A stretch of DNA of 50,812 nt from NCBI RefSeq assembly GCF_002875945.1, contig NZ_MCZK01000139.1, positions 28,324 to 79,135 of the forward strand. Reading direction: 5' to 3'. The DNA is from Vibrio lentus. GTDB lineage: Bacteria; Pseudomonadota; Gammaproteobacteria; Enterobacterales; Vibrionaceae. The notes under the pieces are model-generated. The model did no database searches and was not told the DNA's origin. It was given only the letters and a program-made list of their open reading frames with translations. Made by a program: the position numbers and the translations under genes. Positions 27,395-36,446 of this stretch are shown here, in pieces. Position 1 is the stretch's first letter, and every line of letters begins with the position of its first letter.

Positions 27395-28954
27395 CTATGG
27401 AAGTTTTACATCAGATAGGTCTTCACCTGCACCGATAGCTTTCATTTCGCCAGCGACGATTTCAGCTAGTGGACCAAGGATAACCTGTAGGTTGTTCTCA
27501 CCTAGTTTAACCACACCTTTAGCGCCAAGTTTCTTAAGAACAACTTCATCAGCGATAGAGCGGTCTTTAAGAGTTAGACGTAGACGAGTGATACAAGCAT
27601 CGATTGAAGTCAGGTTTTCGTGACCACCTAGAGCTTTCAGGTATTGACGAGCAACATCACCTTTTGGCGCGTCACCAGCAGGAGCGGCTGCAGCTTCGTC
27701 ATCATCTTCACGACCAGGCGATTTCAAGTTGAAAGCGCGGATTGCGAAAGAGAAAGTGAAGAAGTATAGAGCACCGAATGCTAAGCCAATCAATAGTAGA
27801 GTGAATGGTTTAGTTGCTAGACCCCAGTTCAATACGAAGTCGATTAGACCAGCAGAGAAACCGAAACCGTGCAGAGTACCAAACATGTTTGCCACTACTA
27901 GAGACAGACCTGTAAATACAGCGTGCATTGCGTATAGAGCAGGAGCTAGGAATACGAACATGAATTCTAGCGGCTCTGTGATACCGGTTAGGAATGAACA
28001 GAATGCAACTGAGAACAGTGCGCCACCAACTTGGCTACGTTTTTCAGCAGGAGCAGCTAGGTACATTGCAAGTGCAGCACCTGGTAGACCGAACATCATT
28101 ACTGGGAAGAAACCGTTCATGAATACGCCAGCGCCTTTATCGCCACCGAAGAAACGGTGTAGGTCGCCAGATTTAACTGTTTCAGTCACTTCTTTAACAA
28201 CAGTAGTGATCTCTGGAGTTACTGAGTTAGCGAATGTGAATGTGTGTTCTTGGCCAACAACTAGAGTTTTCGCTAGTGATGGGTCAACACAAAGTTGAGT
28301 GATGTTAGCGAATGCGCCTTGACCAGCAACAACGATTTCTTGACATGTCCCCATACCGAACCAGAAGTATGAGTTCAATACGTGGTGTAGACCTACAGGG
28401 ATTAGTGCACGGTTAAGAGTACCGTAAACGAATTGGCCAACAGCACCAGACGTTGATACCGCGTGAGCTAGTGCATCTAGACCAGATTGAATACCAGGCC
28501 AAACCACACCAGACACAGCACCTGCAACAAGTGCAAATAGACCGGCCATGATAGGTACTAAACGTTTACCCGCGAAGAAAGCCAGCCACTCAGGAAGGCG
28601 TGTTGCATGGAAAGCGTTATAAGAGTGACCTGCGATGATACCTGCGAAGATACCGCCGAAGAATGACATGTTAACGTCAGCATTGATTGTCGTTGCTGTC
28701 GCTGTTAGTACGAAGTAAGCAACTGCACCAGCAAGACCCGCTGCGCCGTTACCGTCTTTAGAAAGACCAATCGCGATACCTAGACCAAATAGCAGTGGTA
28801 GGTTACCGAAGATAGCACCACCAGCTTCTGCCATGAATGGAATATCAAGTAGATCGCCTTGACCTAAACGTAATAGAAGCGCCGCAATCGGAAGCGTTGC
28901 GATAGGTAGCATTAACGCCTTACCCAGCTTCTGTGCATATCCTAGAATATTCAC
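27395..28954 (-). CDS. nagE: PTS N-acetylglucosamine transporter, EIICB
   Basis: Imports and phosphorylates N-acetylglucosamine. Residues 1-385 form the membrane EIIC domain with about ten helices and the sugar-site region NRALIPVGLHHVLNS; a linker rich in acidic residues and alanine leads to the EIIB domain with the phosphorylated Cys454 in DACITRLRL. At 519 residues it lacks the EIIA domain found in E. coli NagE (648 residues), so phosphate must come from a separate EIIA such as Crr. It is divergent from nagA-nagC with NagC and CRP sites between. Confidence 0.94.
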   Translation of the reverse strand: MNILGYAQKLGKALMLPIATLPIAALLLRLGQGDLLDIPFMAEAGGAIFGNLPLLFGLGIAIGLSKDGNGAAGLAGAVAYFVLTATATTINADVNMSFFGGIFAGIIAGHSYNAFHATRLPEWLAFFAGKRLVPIMAGLFALVAGAVSGVVWPGIQSGLDALAHAVSTSGAVGQFVYGTLNRALIPVGLHHVLNSYFWFGMGTCQEIVVAGQGAFANITQLCVDPSLAKTLVVGQEHTFTFANSVTPEITTVVKEVTETVKSGDLHRFFGGDKGAGVFMNGFFPVMMFGLPGAALAMYLAAPAEKRSQVGGALFSVAFCSFLTGITEPLEFMFVFLAPALYAMHAVFTGLSLVVANMFGTLHGFGFSAGLIDFVLNWGLATKPFTLLLIGLAFGALYFFTFSFAIRAFNLKSPGREDDDEAAAAPAGDAPKGDVARQYLKALGGHENLTSIDACITRLRLTLKDRSIADEVVLKKLGAKGVVKLGENNLQVILGPLAEIVAGEMKAIGAGEDLSDVKLP

Positions 28955-29039
28955 CAGTTGTTTCCCCCTATAGGATTTTTAGAATTCGTTTGAGAAACTT
29001 ATTTTAGTCGCTCAATTTAGTCCTATTCAGTGTATTCAA

Positions 29040-29061
29040 TTAATTTTGCTCCGCAAATTAA
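29040..29061. promoter_or_regulatory. NagC operator
   Basis: Perfect arms TTAATTT (29040-29046) and AAATTAA (29055-29061) flank eight bases containing GC at each end. The pattern is nearly that of the E. coli nagB operator. It lies about 86 bases upstream of nagE, the gene product expected to be regulated by the NagC encoded nearby. Confidence 0.75.
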
Positions 29062-29073
29062 AAGCTTACCATT

Positions 29074-29089
29074 TGTGATCCTAATCACC
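29074..29089. promoter_or_regulatory. CRP-cAMP binding site
   Basis: TGTGA at 29074-29078, six bases, then TCACC at 29085-29089: nine or ten of ten positions of the CRP half-sites TGTGA-N6-TCACA are present. It sits 120 bases upstream of nagE, next to the NagC operator, consistent with catabolite control of amino-sugar uptake. Confidence 0.75.
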
Positions 29090-29429
29090 AGTTTTCACCA
29101 AATCCAAAGGTTTTTGCTAGCGAGATCATAAAACTTATTTTATCATTCAAAAAAATGAACATTTATAGATAAAATTGAAATCTAATTACTAGGCCTAAAC
29201 AGCGGTATTCGAAGGTAACAACACCCTATGAATAGCTTCTAATACTAAGCCTAACTGTATAATAAAAACTAATTGTTCATATATTTTTCAACAAGTTAAA
29301 TACGCTTCACACTTAGAAGCCGTTTGCCTAAAAAGATAAATCGTTACGTAAATGATGCTCGCAAACTAAGTCCACATTTAGGTAACGAATAGAATTTTAA
29401 AGATCTCACGATATAAGGATTAGCTGACT

Positions 29430-30566
29430 ATGTACGCGCTAAGTAACTGTAAAATTTACACTGGTAGTGATGTTCTCACTGATCATGCTGTTGTAATCGA
29501 AAACGAACTGATCAAAAAAGTCTGTCCAATCTCTGAATTACCAGAAGGCATTGAGATTCGCGACCTAAATGGTGCGAACCTAAGCCCGGGTTTCATTGAC
29601 CTACAACTGAACGGTTGTGGCGGTGTAATGCTGAACGATGAGATCACTGCTGACACAATGCAGATCATGCACAAAGCAAACCTGCAATCCGGTTGTACTA
29701 GCTTCCTTCCAACGCTGATCACTTCATCAGATGAAGATATGCGTGCCGTTATCACGGCAGCTCGCGAGTACCACAACCAATACCAAAACCAATCTTTAGG
29801 CCTACACCTTGAAGGTCCTTACCTAAACGTTGCGAAAAAAGGCATCCACAGCGTCGATCACATCCGCAAATCTGATAGCGAAATGATTGAGCTTATCTGT
29901 GAGAACAGCGACCTTGTTGCGAAAGTAACACTGGCTCCTGAGCTTAACGACCCAGAACACATCGAGCGTCTACGCAAAGCTGGCGTAGTTGTTTCAATTG
30001 GTCACACCAACGCAACGTATGCAGAAGCGCGTCAAGGCTTTGAGTCAGGTATTACATTTGCAACTCACCTGTTCAACGCGATGACACCGATGGTTGGTCG
30101 TGAACCTGGCGTTGTTGGCGCGATTTACGATACTCCTGAAGTTTATGCGGGCATCATCGCTGACGGCTTCCACGTTGATTACGCAAACATTCGAATTGCG
30201 CACAAAATCAAGGGAGAAAAGCTTGTATTAGTGACGGATGCCACAGCTCCTGCAGGTGCTGACATGGAATACTTTATTTTTGTCGGTAAGAAAGTATATT
30301 ACCGTGATGGTAAGTGTGTTGATGAAAACGGCACACTAGGCGGCTCGGCTCTGACTATGATTGAAGCAGTTCAGAATACAGTTGAGCACGCTGGTATCGC
30401 TTTAGACGAAGCTCTTCGCATGGCTACGCTATACCCAGCTACGGCTATCAGTGTAGAAAGCAAGCTAGGTCGAATCAAAAAAGGTATGGTTGCAAACCTT
30501 GCTGTATTTGACCGAGATTTTAACGTTAAAGCGACTGTTGTTAACGGACAATACGAGCACAATTAA
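29430..30566 (+). CDS. nagA: N-acetylglucosamine-6-phosphate deacetylase
   Basis: Removes acetate from GlcNAc-6-phosphate to give glucosamine-6-phosphate. The 378-residue amidohydrolase shows the metal-site Glu in LHLEGPYLN, His residues in SIGHTNATY and FATHLFNAM, and the catalytic Asp in [17 protein letters not shown] precedes the ATG. nagC starts two bases after the stop. Unlike E. coli there is no nagB beside it in this window, so the deaminase must be elsewhere. Confidence 0.96.
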   Translation: MYALSNCKIYTGSDVLTDHAVVIENELIKKVCPISELPEGIEIRDLNGANLSPGFIDLQLNGCGGVMLNDEITADTMQIMHKANLQSGCTSFLPTLITSSDEDMRAVITAAREYHNQYQNQSLGLHLEGPYLNVAKKGIHSVDHIRKSDSEMIELICENSDLVAKVTLAPELNDPEHIERLRKAGVVVSIGHTNATYAEARQGFESGITFATHLFNAMTPMVGREPGVVGAIYDTPEVYAGIIADGFHVDYANIRIAHKIKGEKLVLVTDATAPAGADMEYFIFVGKKVYYRDGKCVDENGTLGGSALTMIEAVQNTVEHAGIALDEALRMATLYPATAISVESKLGRIKKGMVANLAVFDRDFNVKATVVNGQYEHN

Positions 30567-30568
30567 GT

Positions 30569-31783
30569 ATGAATGGCGGACAAATAGGTAACGTAGATTT
30601 AGTTAAACAACTAAACAGTGCGGCGGTATACAGACTTATAGACCAACAAGGGCCTATCAGTCGTATACAAGTGGCTGATGTAAGCCAACTCGCACCGGCA
30701 AGTGTTACAAAAATTACCCGCCAACTTTTAGAGCGCGGCCTAATTAAAGAGGTTGCGCAGCAAGCGTCTACTGGCGGTAGACGCGCTATCTCCCTAACCA
30801 CAGAAGTAGAGCCTTTTCATTCTGTTGCTGTGCGATTAGGTCGAGACTACATTCAAATAAGCCTTCATGACCTTGGTGGTCGTGAGTTGGCTTTCTTACA
30901 GCAAGACCTTAATTATTCAGATCAGTCAGACCTTACCCAAGGCTTGGTGAATAACTTGAAGGCTTTCATTGCTGAGCATCAACCAAAGATCGATCAGTTG
31001 ATCGCGATTGGCGTGACTCTCCCTGGCTTGGTAAACCCGACAACCGGTGTTGTTGAGTACATGCCAAACACAGATATCGACAACTTGGCTTTGAGCGACA
31101 TTATTCGTGACACATTCCATGTCGCTTGTTTTGTTGGAAACGACGTTCGAGGAATGGCGTTAGCTGAGCATTACTTCGGCGCAAGTAAAGATAGCCAAGA
31201 TTCTATTCTTGTCAGTGTTCACCGTGGTACTGGCGCAGGCATCATCGTTAATGGCCAAGTTTTCTTAGGCCATAACCGTAACGTGGGTGAAATTGGTCAC
31301 ATCCAAATTGACCCGCTAGGTGAGCAATGCCAATGTGGTAACTTCGGTTGTCTTGAAACTGTAGCGGCAAACCCTGCCATTGTTGAACGAGTTCAAAAAC
31401 TCATTAAACAAGGTTACGAGTCTTCGCTAACAGAGCTTGAACACATCACCATCCAAGACGTTTGTGACCATGCTATCAATGGTGATGAACTTGCTAAGCA
31501 AAGCTTGGTTCGAGTGGGCAATCAGTTAGGTAAAGCTATCGCAATGACGATTAACCTGTTTAATCCTCAGAAAGTCATCATTGCTGGTGATATTACCAAG
31601 GCACAAGAGATTGTTTTCCCTGCAATTAAGCGCAATGTAGAGAATCAGTCGTTAACGACTTTCCATAGCGGCCTGCCTATTGTAGCATCACAGATCGATA
31701 AGCATCCCACGATGGGAGCTTTTGCAATGATTAAGCGTGCCATGCTCAACGGCGTGCTACTTCAAAAGCTACTCGAAGACTAA
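30569..31783 (+). CDS. nagC: N-acetylglucosamine repressor NagC
   Basis: ROK-family repressor that releases DNA on binding GlcNAc-6-phosphate. The 404-residue protein has an N-terminal winged helix-turn-helix (about 12-70, ISRIQVADVSQLAPASVTK), a sugar-kinase-like ATPase fold with HRGTGAGI and the zinc-binding motif QCQCGNFGCLE. It is coupled to nagA with a two-base gap and is followed by a strong terminator. It likely binds the operator at 29040. Confidence 0.95.
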   Translation: MNGGQIGNVDLVKQLNSAAVYRLIDQQGPISRIQVADVSQLAPASVTKITRQLLERGLIKEVAQQASTGGRRAISLTTEVEPFHSVAVRLGRDYIQISLHDLGGRELAFLQQDLNYSDQSDLTQGLVNNLKAFIAEHQPKIDQLIAIGVTLPGLVNPTTGVVEYMPNTDIDNLALSDIIRDTFHVACFVGNDVRGMALAEHYFGASKDSQDSILVSVHRGTGAGIIVNGQVFLGHNRNVGEIGHIQIDPLGEQCQCGNFGCLETVAANPAIVERVQKLIKQGYESSLTELEHITIQDVCDHAINGDELAKQSLVRVGNQLGKAIAMTINLFNPQKVIIAGDITKAQEIVFPAIKRNVENQSLTTFHSGLPIVASQIDKHPTMGAFAMIKRAMLNGVLLQKLLED

Positions 31784-31805
31784 AGAAAACCATTTTGATT
31801 TTCCG

Positions 31806-31840
31806 CGGGCCGTGTTTGTATAAACACGGCCCGTTTTTTT
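31806..31840 (+). terminator. Terminator of nagAC
   Basis: Perfect 12-base GC-rich arms (31806-31817 and 31822-31833) around GTAT, followed by seven T residues. It begins 23 bases after the nagC stop codon. Confidence 0.92.
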
Positions 31841-31866
31841 AAGCTAGGGAACTACAACAACAAGTT

Positions 31867-33453
31867 ATGGAACTTATATTAATATCCACTGCGTTTATTG
31901 CAGGATTTATTGCTTTAAAGTGTCACCTTCCCCCATTGGTCGGCTTTTTGGTCGCAGGCTTCGGGCTTTTTGCTCTTGGCTTTGAAACCAATGACACCAT
32001 CATTACTTTGGCTGATCTAGGTGTCACCCTACTCCTCTTTACTATTGGCTTAAAACTCGATATTAAAACCCTACTCTCTAAAGAGATCTGGGCTGGCGCT
32101 ACAATCCACAACCTTTTATCCACTCTGTTTTTTGCGGTCGCCCTGTTTGGTTTTAAATTCCTAGGTATTTCCTCGTTGGCTGCCATGTCAATGGAACAGA
32201 TCGTCCTACTCGGATTTGCCCTCTCATTCTCTAGTACTGTATTCGCAGTGAAGTCTCTGCAAGAGAAAGGGGAAATGAATGCAACCTACGGAACGTTAGC
32301 GATTGGTATTCTGGTCATGCAGGATATCTTTGCCGTGGTCTTCTTAACTGCATCGACAGGCAAAATTCCAGAATGGTATGCCATCGCACTGTTCGCTTTA
32401 CCATTCTGTCGTCCGTTGTTCTACAAAGTCCTCGATTGGGTTGGTCACGGCGAAATGTTGGTGCTGTTCGGCATTTTCTTCGCATTGGTCGTCGGTGCAG
32501 GCTTGTTCCAGTTTGTAGGGGTTAAACCAGATCTAGGTGCTCTGATTTTGGGTATGTTGCTAGCCGGTCACCCAAAAGCTTCAGAGCTGTCGAAATCGCT
32601 GTTTAACCTCAAAGAGCTTTTCCTTGTCTGCTTCTTCTTGAATATTGGATTATCCGAGCAACCTACCATTCAAGGCTTTATGCTAGCAGTCTTGTTCTTA
32701 TTATTACTGCCCGTGAAAGGCGTTCTTTACTTCTTAGTGCTTAACCGCTTTAAGTTCCGTGTTCGAACATCTCTACTCACTTCACTATCACTGTTTAACT
32801 ACAGCGAATTTGGCCTCATTGTTGGTGGCCTTGCCTTTAAGATGGGTTGGATGTCTGGTGATATCTTGGTTGCCGTGGCTATTGCGGTTTCATTGTCGTT
32901 CTTGATCGCCGCACCTCTAAACCGAGCGGGTCATAAGCTTTATCAACAATCTGGTAAATGGTTAAAAGAACATGCCGCAGAAAAGCTTCACCAACGTGAT
33001 AAACGAATTGACCCAGGTCGTGCTCAGGTATTGATTCTAGGTATGGGACGCATTGGTACTGGTGCCTACGACGAGCTACGTTCACGCTACGGCAAAGTGA
33101 GCTTAGGGGTCGAGGTTCGTGAAGAAGCGGCACATAACCATAGAAGCCATGGAAGAAACGTAATTTCTGGTGATGCGACTGACCCTGATTTCTGGGAACG
33201 CATCCTAGATACAGCAAACGTAAAGCTGGTGATCTTGGCAATGCCTCATCACCAAGGTAATCAAACCGCTTTAGAGCAATTGAAGTCACGTAACTTTAAA
33301 GGCCAAATTGCCGCGATTGCTGAATACCCAGATCAACTAGAAACATTAAAAGAAAACGGTGTCGATGCAGCTTTTAATATCTATAGCGAAGCAGGTAGCG
33401 GTTTTGCTCGCCACGTTTGTGAGCAGTTAAACCCAAACATCAGTAAAATCTAG
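31867..33453 (+). CDS. CPA2-family cation:proton antiporter with RCK (TrkA-N) domain
   Basis: A 528-residue member of the KefB/YbaL-type monovalent cation/proton antiporter-2 family. About 12 membrane helices occupy residues 1-370 with the conserved ALSFSSTVFAVKSL motif; the cytoplasmic RCK domain starts near 385 with the nucleotide-binding GMGRIGTGAYDEL. It probably exports potassium or sodium in exchange for protons; no KefF/KefG partner gene lies beside it. Transcribed alone between two strong terminators. Confidence 0.88.
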   Translation: MELILISTAFIAGFIALKCHLPPLVGFLVAGFGLFALGFETNDTIITLADLGVTLLLFTIGLKLDIKTLLSKEIWAGATIHNLLSTLFFAVALFGFKFLGISSLAAMSMEQIVLLGFALSFSSTVFAVKSLQEKGEMNATYGTLAIGILVMQDIFAVVFLTASTGKIPEWYAIALFALPFCRPLFYKVLDWVGHGEMLVLFGIFFALVVGAGLFQFVGVKPDLGALILGMLLAGHPKASELSKSLFNLKELFLVCFFLNIGLSEQPTIQGFMLAVLFLLLLPVKGVLYFLVLNRFKFRVRTSLLTSLSLFNYSEFGLIVGGLAFKMGWMSGDILVAVAIAVSLSFLIAAPLNRAGHKLYQQSGKWLKEHAAEKLHQRDKRIDPGRAQVLILGMGRIGTGAYDELRSRYGKVSLGVEVREEAAHNHRSHGRNVISGDATDPDFWERILDTANVKLVILAMPHHQGNQTALEQLKSRNFKGQIAAIAEYPDQLETLKENGVDAAFNIYSEAGSGFARHVCEQLNPNISKI

Positions 33454-33472
33454 TCCTAAACATTGTCTCGTT

Positions 33473-33516
33473 AACCTCTCAAAATTGCTGTTCTTTTGCA
33501 CTTTTGAGAGGTTTTT
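33473..33516 (+). terminator. Terminator of the antiporter gene
   Basis: Perfect 12-base arms (33473-33484 and 33502-33513) around a 17-base loop, followed by TTTGTTT. It lies 20 bases past the stop codon. Confidence 0.8.
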
Positions 33517-33687
33517 GTTTAAAAAACCAACCGCAATTAGACACCACTCACCAAAACCACGTTAAAAATAGATAATTTCTAACAGAAACCCCTTTATATT
33601 ATTTTTTTGCTCACATTCGGTTGCTTTTTTTAGCCAGAATGGCAAATTGAATACAGTTGATTTAGAAATTATTTAAAAGGAAGTTCT

Positions 33688-35352
33688 ATGTGTTCAGTAT
33701 TTGGCATTCTCGACATTAAAAGTGATGCCGCAGCACTTCGCCCTATTGCTTTAGAAATGTCTAAAAAGCTTCGTCACCGTGGTCCAGACTGGTCTGGTAT
33801 CTATGCCGGTGAAAAAGCCATTCTTGCTCACGAGCGTCTAGCTATCGTCGGCCTAAACAGTGGTGCTCAACCACTATATAGCCAAGACAAGAAACACATT
33901 CTTGCAGTTAATGGTGAAATCTATAACCACAAAGAACTTCGCGCACGCTATGAAGATAAGTACCAGTTCCAGACTGACTCTGATTGTGAAGTCATTCTTG
34001 CGCTTTACCAAGAAATGGGTGCCGACCTTTTAGAAGAACTTAACGGTATTTTCGCTTTCGTTTTATACGACGAAGAAAAAGATGAATACCTAGTGGGCCG
34101 TGACCACATCGGTATCATCCCGCTTTACCAAGGCTACGATGAGCACGGTAACTATTACGTAGCTTCAGAAATGAAAGCACTCGCTCCTGTGTGTAAGACG
34201 ATCAGTGAGTTCCCTCCTGGTAGCTTCTACTCTTCAAAAGATGCAGAGCCTCAACGCTACTACATCCGTGATTGGAACGAGTACGCTGCCGTTCAAGGCA
34301 ATAGCACAAGCAAAGAAGAGCTGACTGAAGCACTAGAAGCTGCGGTTAAGCGTCAACTAATGACTGACGTGCCTTACGGTGTACTTCTATCTGGTGGTCT
34401 TGATTCATCAATCACATCTGCTGTTGCTAAACGTTTTGCGGCAATGCGTATTGAAGATGATGAGCAATCTGAAGCTTGGTGGCCGCAACTGCACTCATTT
34501 GCTGTTGGTCTAGAAAACGCACCTGATCTGATCGCGGCTCGTGAAGTTGCAGATAAGATTGGTACCGTACACCACGAGATGACTTACACCATTCAGGAAG
34601 GCTTAGATGCAATCCGTGATGTTATCTACCACATTGAAACTTATGATGTAACGACCATCCGTGCTTCAACGCCGATGTACTTACTTGCTCGTAAGATCAA
34701 AGCAATGGGTATCAAGATGGTACTTTCTGGTGAGGGTGCTGATGAAATCTTCGGTGGTTACCTGTACTTCCACAAAGCACCAAACGCGAAAGAGTTCCAC
34801 GAAGAAACTGTGCGTAAGCTTCTTGCTTTAAGCATGTTTGATTGTGCTCGTGCGAACAAATCGTTGGCTGCATGGGGTGTAGAAGGCCGAGTACCATTCT
34901 TGGATAAAGAGTTTATCGACGTCGCTATGCGTCTGAACCCTGAAGACAAGATGTGTGGCAACGGTAAGATGGAGAAACACATCCTACGTGAGTGTTTTGA
35001 AGACTACCTACCAGACTCAATCGCATGGCGTCAAAAAGAGCAATTCTCTGACGGCGTAGGCTACGATTGGATTGATACGCTGAAAGCAACCGCTGAAGAC
35101 AAAGTAACGGACAAACAGATGGAAACGGCTCAATTCCGCTTTCCTTACAACACGCCAACGACAAAAGAAGGCTATGCTTACCGTGAAATCTTTGAGGAGT
35201 TATTCTCTCTAGAATCAGCTGCAGAGTGTGTTCCTGGTGGCCCTTCTGTTGCATGTTCATCAGCAAAAGCCATTGAATGGGATGAGTCATTCAAAAACTG
35301 TGTTGACCCATCTGGTCGTGCGGTACAAGCTGTTCACAACGACTCTTACTAG
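33688..35352 (+). CDS. asnB: Asparagine synthetase B, glutamine-hydrolysing
   Basis: Makes asparagine from aspartate, ATP and glutamine. Cys2 after the initiator Met (MCSVFGI) is the glutaminase nucleophile; the synthetase domain carries the ATP-pyrophosphatase loop SGGLDSS (about 234-240). The 554-residue length matches E. coli AsnB. AAAAGGAAG provides the ribosome site. Neighbourhood next to nag genes is conserved with E. coli. A short CTAGGT tandem repeat overlaps its stop codon. Confidence 0.96.
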   Translation: MCSVFGILDIKSDAAALRPIALEMSKKLRHRGPDWSGIYAGEKAILAHERLAIVGLNSGAQPLYSQDKKHILAVNGEIYNHKELRARYEDKYQFQTDSDCEVILALYQEMGADLLEELNGIFAFVLYDEEKDEYLVGRDHIGIIPLYQGYDEHGNYYVASEMKALAPVCKTISEFPPGSFYSSKDAEPQRYYIRDWNEYAAVQGNSTSKEELTEALEAAVKRQLMTDVPYGVLLSGGLDSSITSAVAKRFAAMRIEDDEQSEAWWPQLHSFAVGLENAPDLIAAREVADKIGTVHHEMTYTIQEGLDAIRDVIYHIETYDVTTIRASTPMYLLARKIKAMGIKMVLSGEGADEIFGGYLYFHKAPNAKEFHEETVRKLLALSMFDCARANKSLAAWGVEGRVPFLDKEFIDVAMRLNPEDKMCGNGKMEKHILRECFEDYLPDSIAWRQKEQFSDGVGYDWIDTLKATAEDKVTDKQMETAQFRFPYNTPTTKEGYAYREIFEELFSLESAAECVPGGPSVACSSAKAIEWDESFKNCVDPSGRAVQAVHNDSY

Positions 35353-35372
35353 GTCTAGGTCTAGGTCTAGGT
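35349..35372 (+). repeat. CTAGGT tandem repeat overlapping the asnB stop codon
   Basis: Four exact copies of CTAGGT. The first copy contains the asnB stop codon TAG (35350-35352). Slippage would not change the protein because the stop is in the first unit, but would alter the 3' untranslated length. Confidence 0.85.
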
Positions 35373-35385
35373 ACCAGTCAAAAAC

Positions 35386-35412
35386 AAAAAAGGCGCATGA
35401 TGCGCCTTTTTT
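35386..35412. terminator. Bidirectional terminator between asnB and rfaH
   Basis: Perfect 12-base arms (35386-35397 and 35401-35412) around TGA, with T runs for both strands. It ends both asnB and rfaH transcripts. Confidence 0.9.
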
Positions 35413-35435
35413 AAGCCTGTTTTTTATTGCTGTAT

Positions 35436-35942
35436 TTATGCATGAGCTTGTAGTGCTTCGTTCTCAATACTGATCGGCACAACTTGACTGATCATTTTTA
35501 CCAGCATAATAGATCGAGCTTCACCATCTTTCTGATGGAAAATAGCCTCGACCCCAGCAAACTGACCACTATTGATTTTGACCACTTGCCCTGATTCAAA
35601 CTCAACACAGCACTCTTCAGGTTCATCTTCGCAACACTTCTCAAACTCTTTCAGTTCATACACTAAGTCGCCTTGGACTTCGTGTGGCCTTGCGCCAAAC
35701 TTAATAAAATCGACGACACCACGCGTTGAACGAACAGTGGTAAAACTTGGACCTTGTTCGTAATCAAAGCGTACAAAGATGTAAGATGGGAATAGCGGTT
35801 CTTTGACCTGCTTCTCTTTCCCTCTAACGACCTTCTTGACATCGATTTGAGGATAAAAGCACTCTACCCCCTGATTCTCTAAGTGTTGTTGAGCACGCTT
35901 CTGATCACCGCGCTTACAATAAAGTACATACCAACGTTTCAT
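35436..35942 (-). CDS. rfaH: Transcription antitermination protein RfaH
   Basis: NusG paralogue recruited to RNA polymerase at ops elements to extend long operons such as capsule, LPS and conjugation genes. The N-terminal NGN domain is clear (KRWYVLYCKRGDQKRAQQHLE, EPLFPSYIFVRFD, STRGVVDFIKFG), and the C-terminal KOW domain contains INSGQFAGVEAIF and DGEARSIML. The ATG at 35942 (MKRWYVLYC) is chosen over 35954 because it aligns with E. coli RfaH; length is then 168 residues. A cysteine cluster CCEDEPEECC in the interdomain linker is unusual. No ops site was noticed in this window. Confidence 0.9.
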   Translation of the reverse strand: MKRWYVLYCKRGDQKRAQQHLENQGVECFYPQIDVKKVVRGKEKQVKEPLFPSYIFVRFDYEQGPSFTTVRSTRGVVDFIKFGARPHEVQGDLVYELKEFEKCCEDEPEECCVEFESGQVVKINSGQFAGVEAIFHQKDGEARSIMLVKMISQVVPISIENEALQAHA

Positions 35943-36137
35943 TTTACTAGCCATTTTCTATTTTGGGACATATTACCACAAGCCTAAAACGGTTAATCAC
36001 CGTTAATAAAATGAATCCTGATAAGCAATAAATTATGCGTAACAGACCAACTTATCAACAAAAAGCCATAAGGACAAAAAGTGGTTAAGCATTGTACAGG
36101 GAACATTTACAGATAAAAAGACGCATTGTTGTAAGCC

Positions 36138-36156
36138 TATGTATGCTACATACATA
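36138..36156. promoter_or_regulatory. Perfect palindrome, operator-like
   Basis: Eight-base arms TATGTATG and CATACATA with a three-base spacer. Sequence alone does not tell which regulator it would bind. It is about 240 bases upstream of the promoter of the peptide transporter, which makes direct repression less likely than binding at a distance or a role for rfaH. Confidence 0.35.
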
Positions 36157-36373
36157 AAGAACGCCATGCTATTTATTTTTTTTAAAACCATCCAGCAAGC
36201 CAATGAATTCCATCATTAGCATTCGATTATTCTTTTAAATAGAACATTATGCACTCAGCTCAAAACTGGAAAATTAGTTTGCAGCGCGCATTGTCTGGGC
36301 AACATTTTCAATAAAAACCCATACTTTCATAAACTTATAAAAAATAAGTTGTCGTGACCATAAAAGACGGCTA

Positions 36374-36402
36374 TTGCAGATGGTTATTCCACTCTGTATA
36401 CA
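36374..36402 (+). promoter_or_regulatory. Sigma70 promoter of the peptide transporter
   Basis: TTGCAG (36374-36379) and TATACA (36397-36402) are separated by exactly 17 bases and lie 45 bases upstream of the start codon, so the leader would be short (about 38 bases). Confidence 0.6.
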
Positions 36403-36446
36403 TAAGTGACTATAAAATCTTTTAATACCTAAAATTAGTAAAACTT

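Larger units (their letters stand above)
28955..29429. promoter_or_regulatory. nagE/nagA divergent control region
   Basis: A 475-base AT-rich gap containing one clear NagC operator and a good CRP site (separate entries). TTATTTT-type half-sites at 29000-29020 and 29140-29160 could be further NagC contacts, allowing repression by looping as known in E. coli. No gene of convincing quality was seen. Confidence 0.7.
35943..36446. promoter_or_regulatory. rfaH to peptide-transporter intergenic region
   Basis: A 504-base AT-rich gap. It contains one good sigma70 promoter for the peptide transporter (separate entry), a perfect inverted repeat TATGTATG-CTA-CATACATA (36138-36156) and a small AACTTAT/ATAAGTT hairpin near 36331-36350. 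No open frame of convincing quality and no RNA gene was recognised. Confidence 0.6.

Noticed and set aside
27729..28298. Plus-strand 189-codon frame antisense to nagE
   Set aside because: nagE has unmistakable EIIC and EIIB motifs on the other strand; the frame is a low-complexity shadow.
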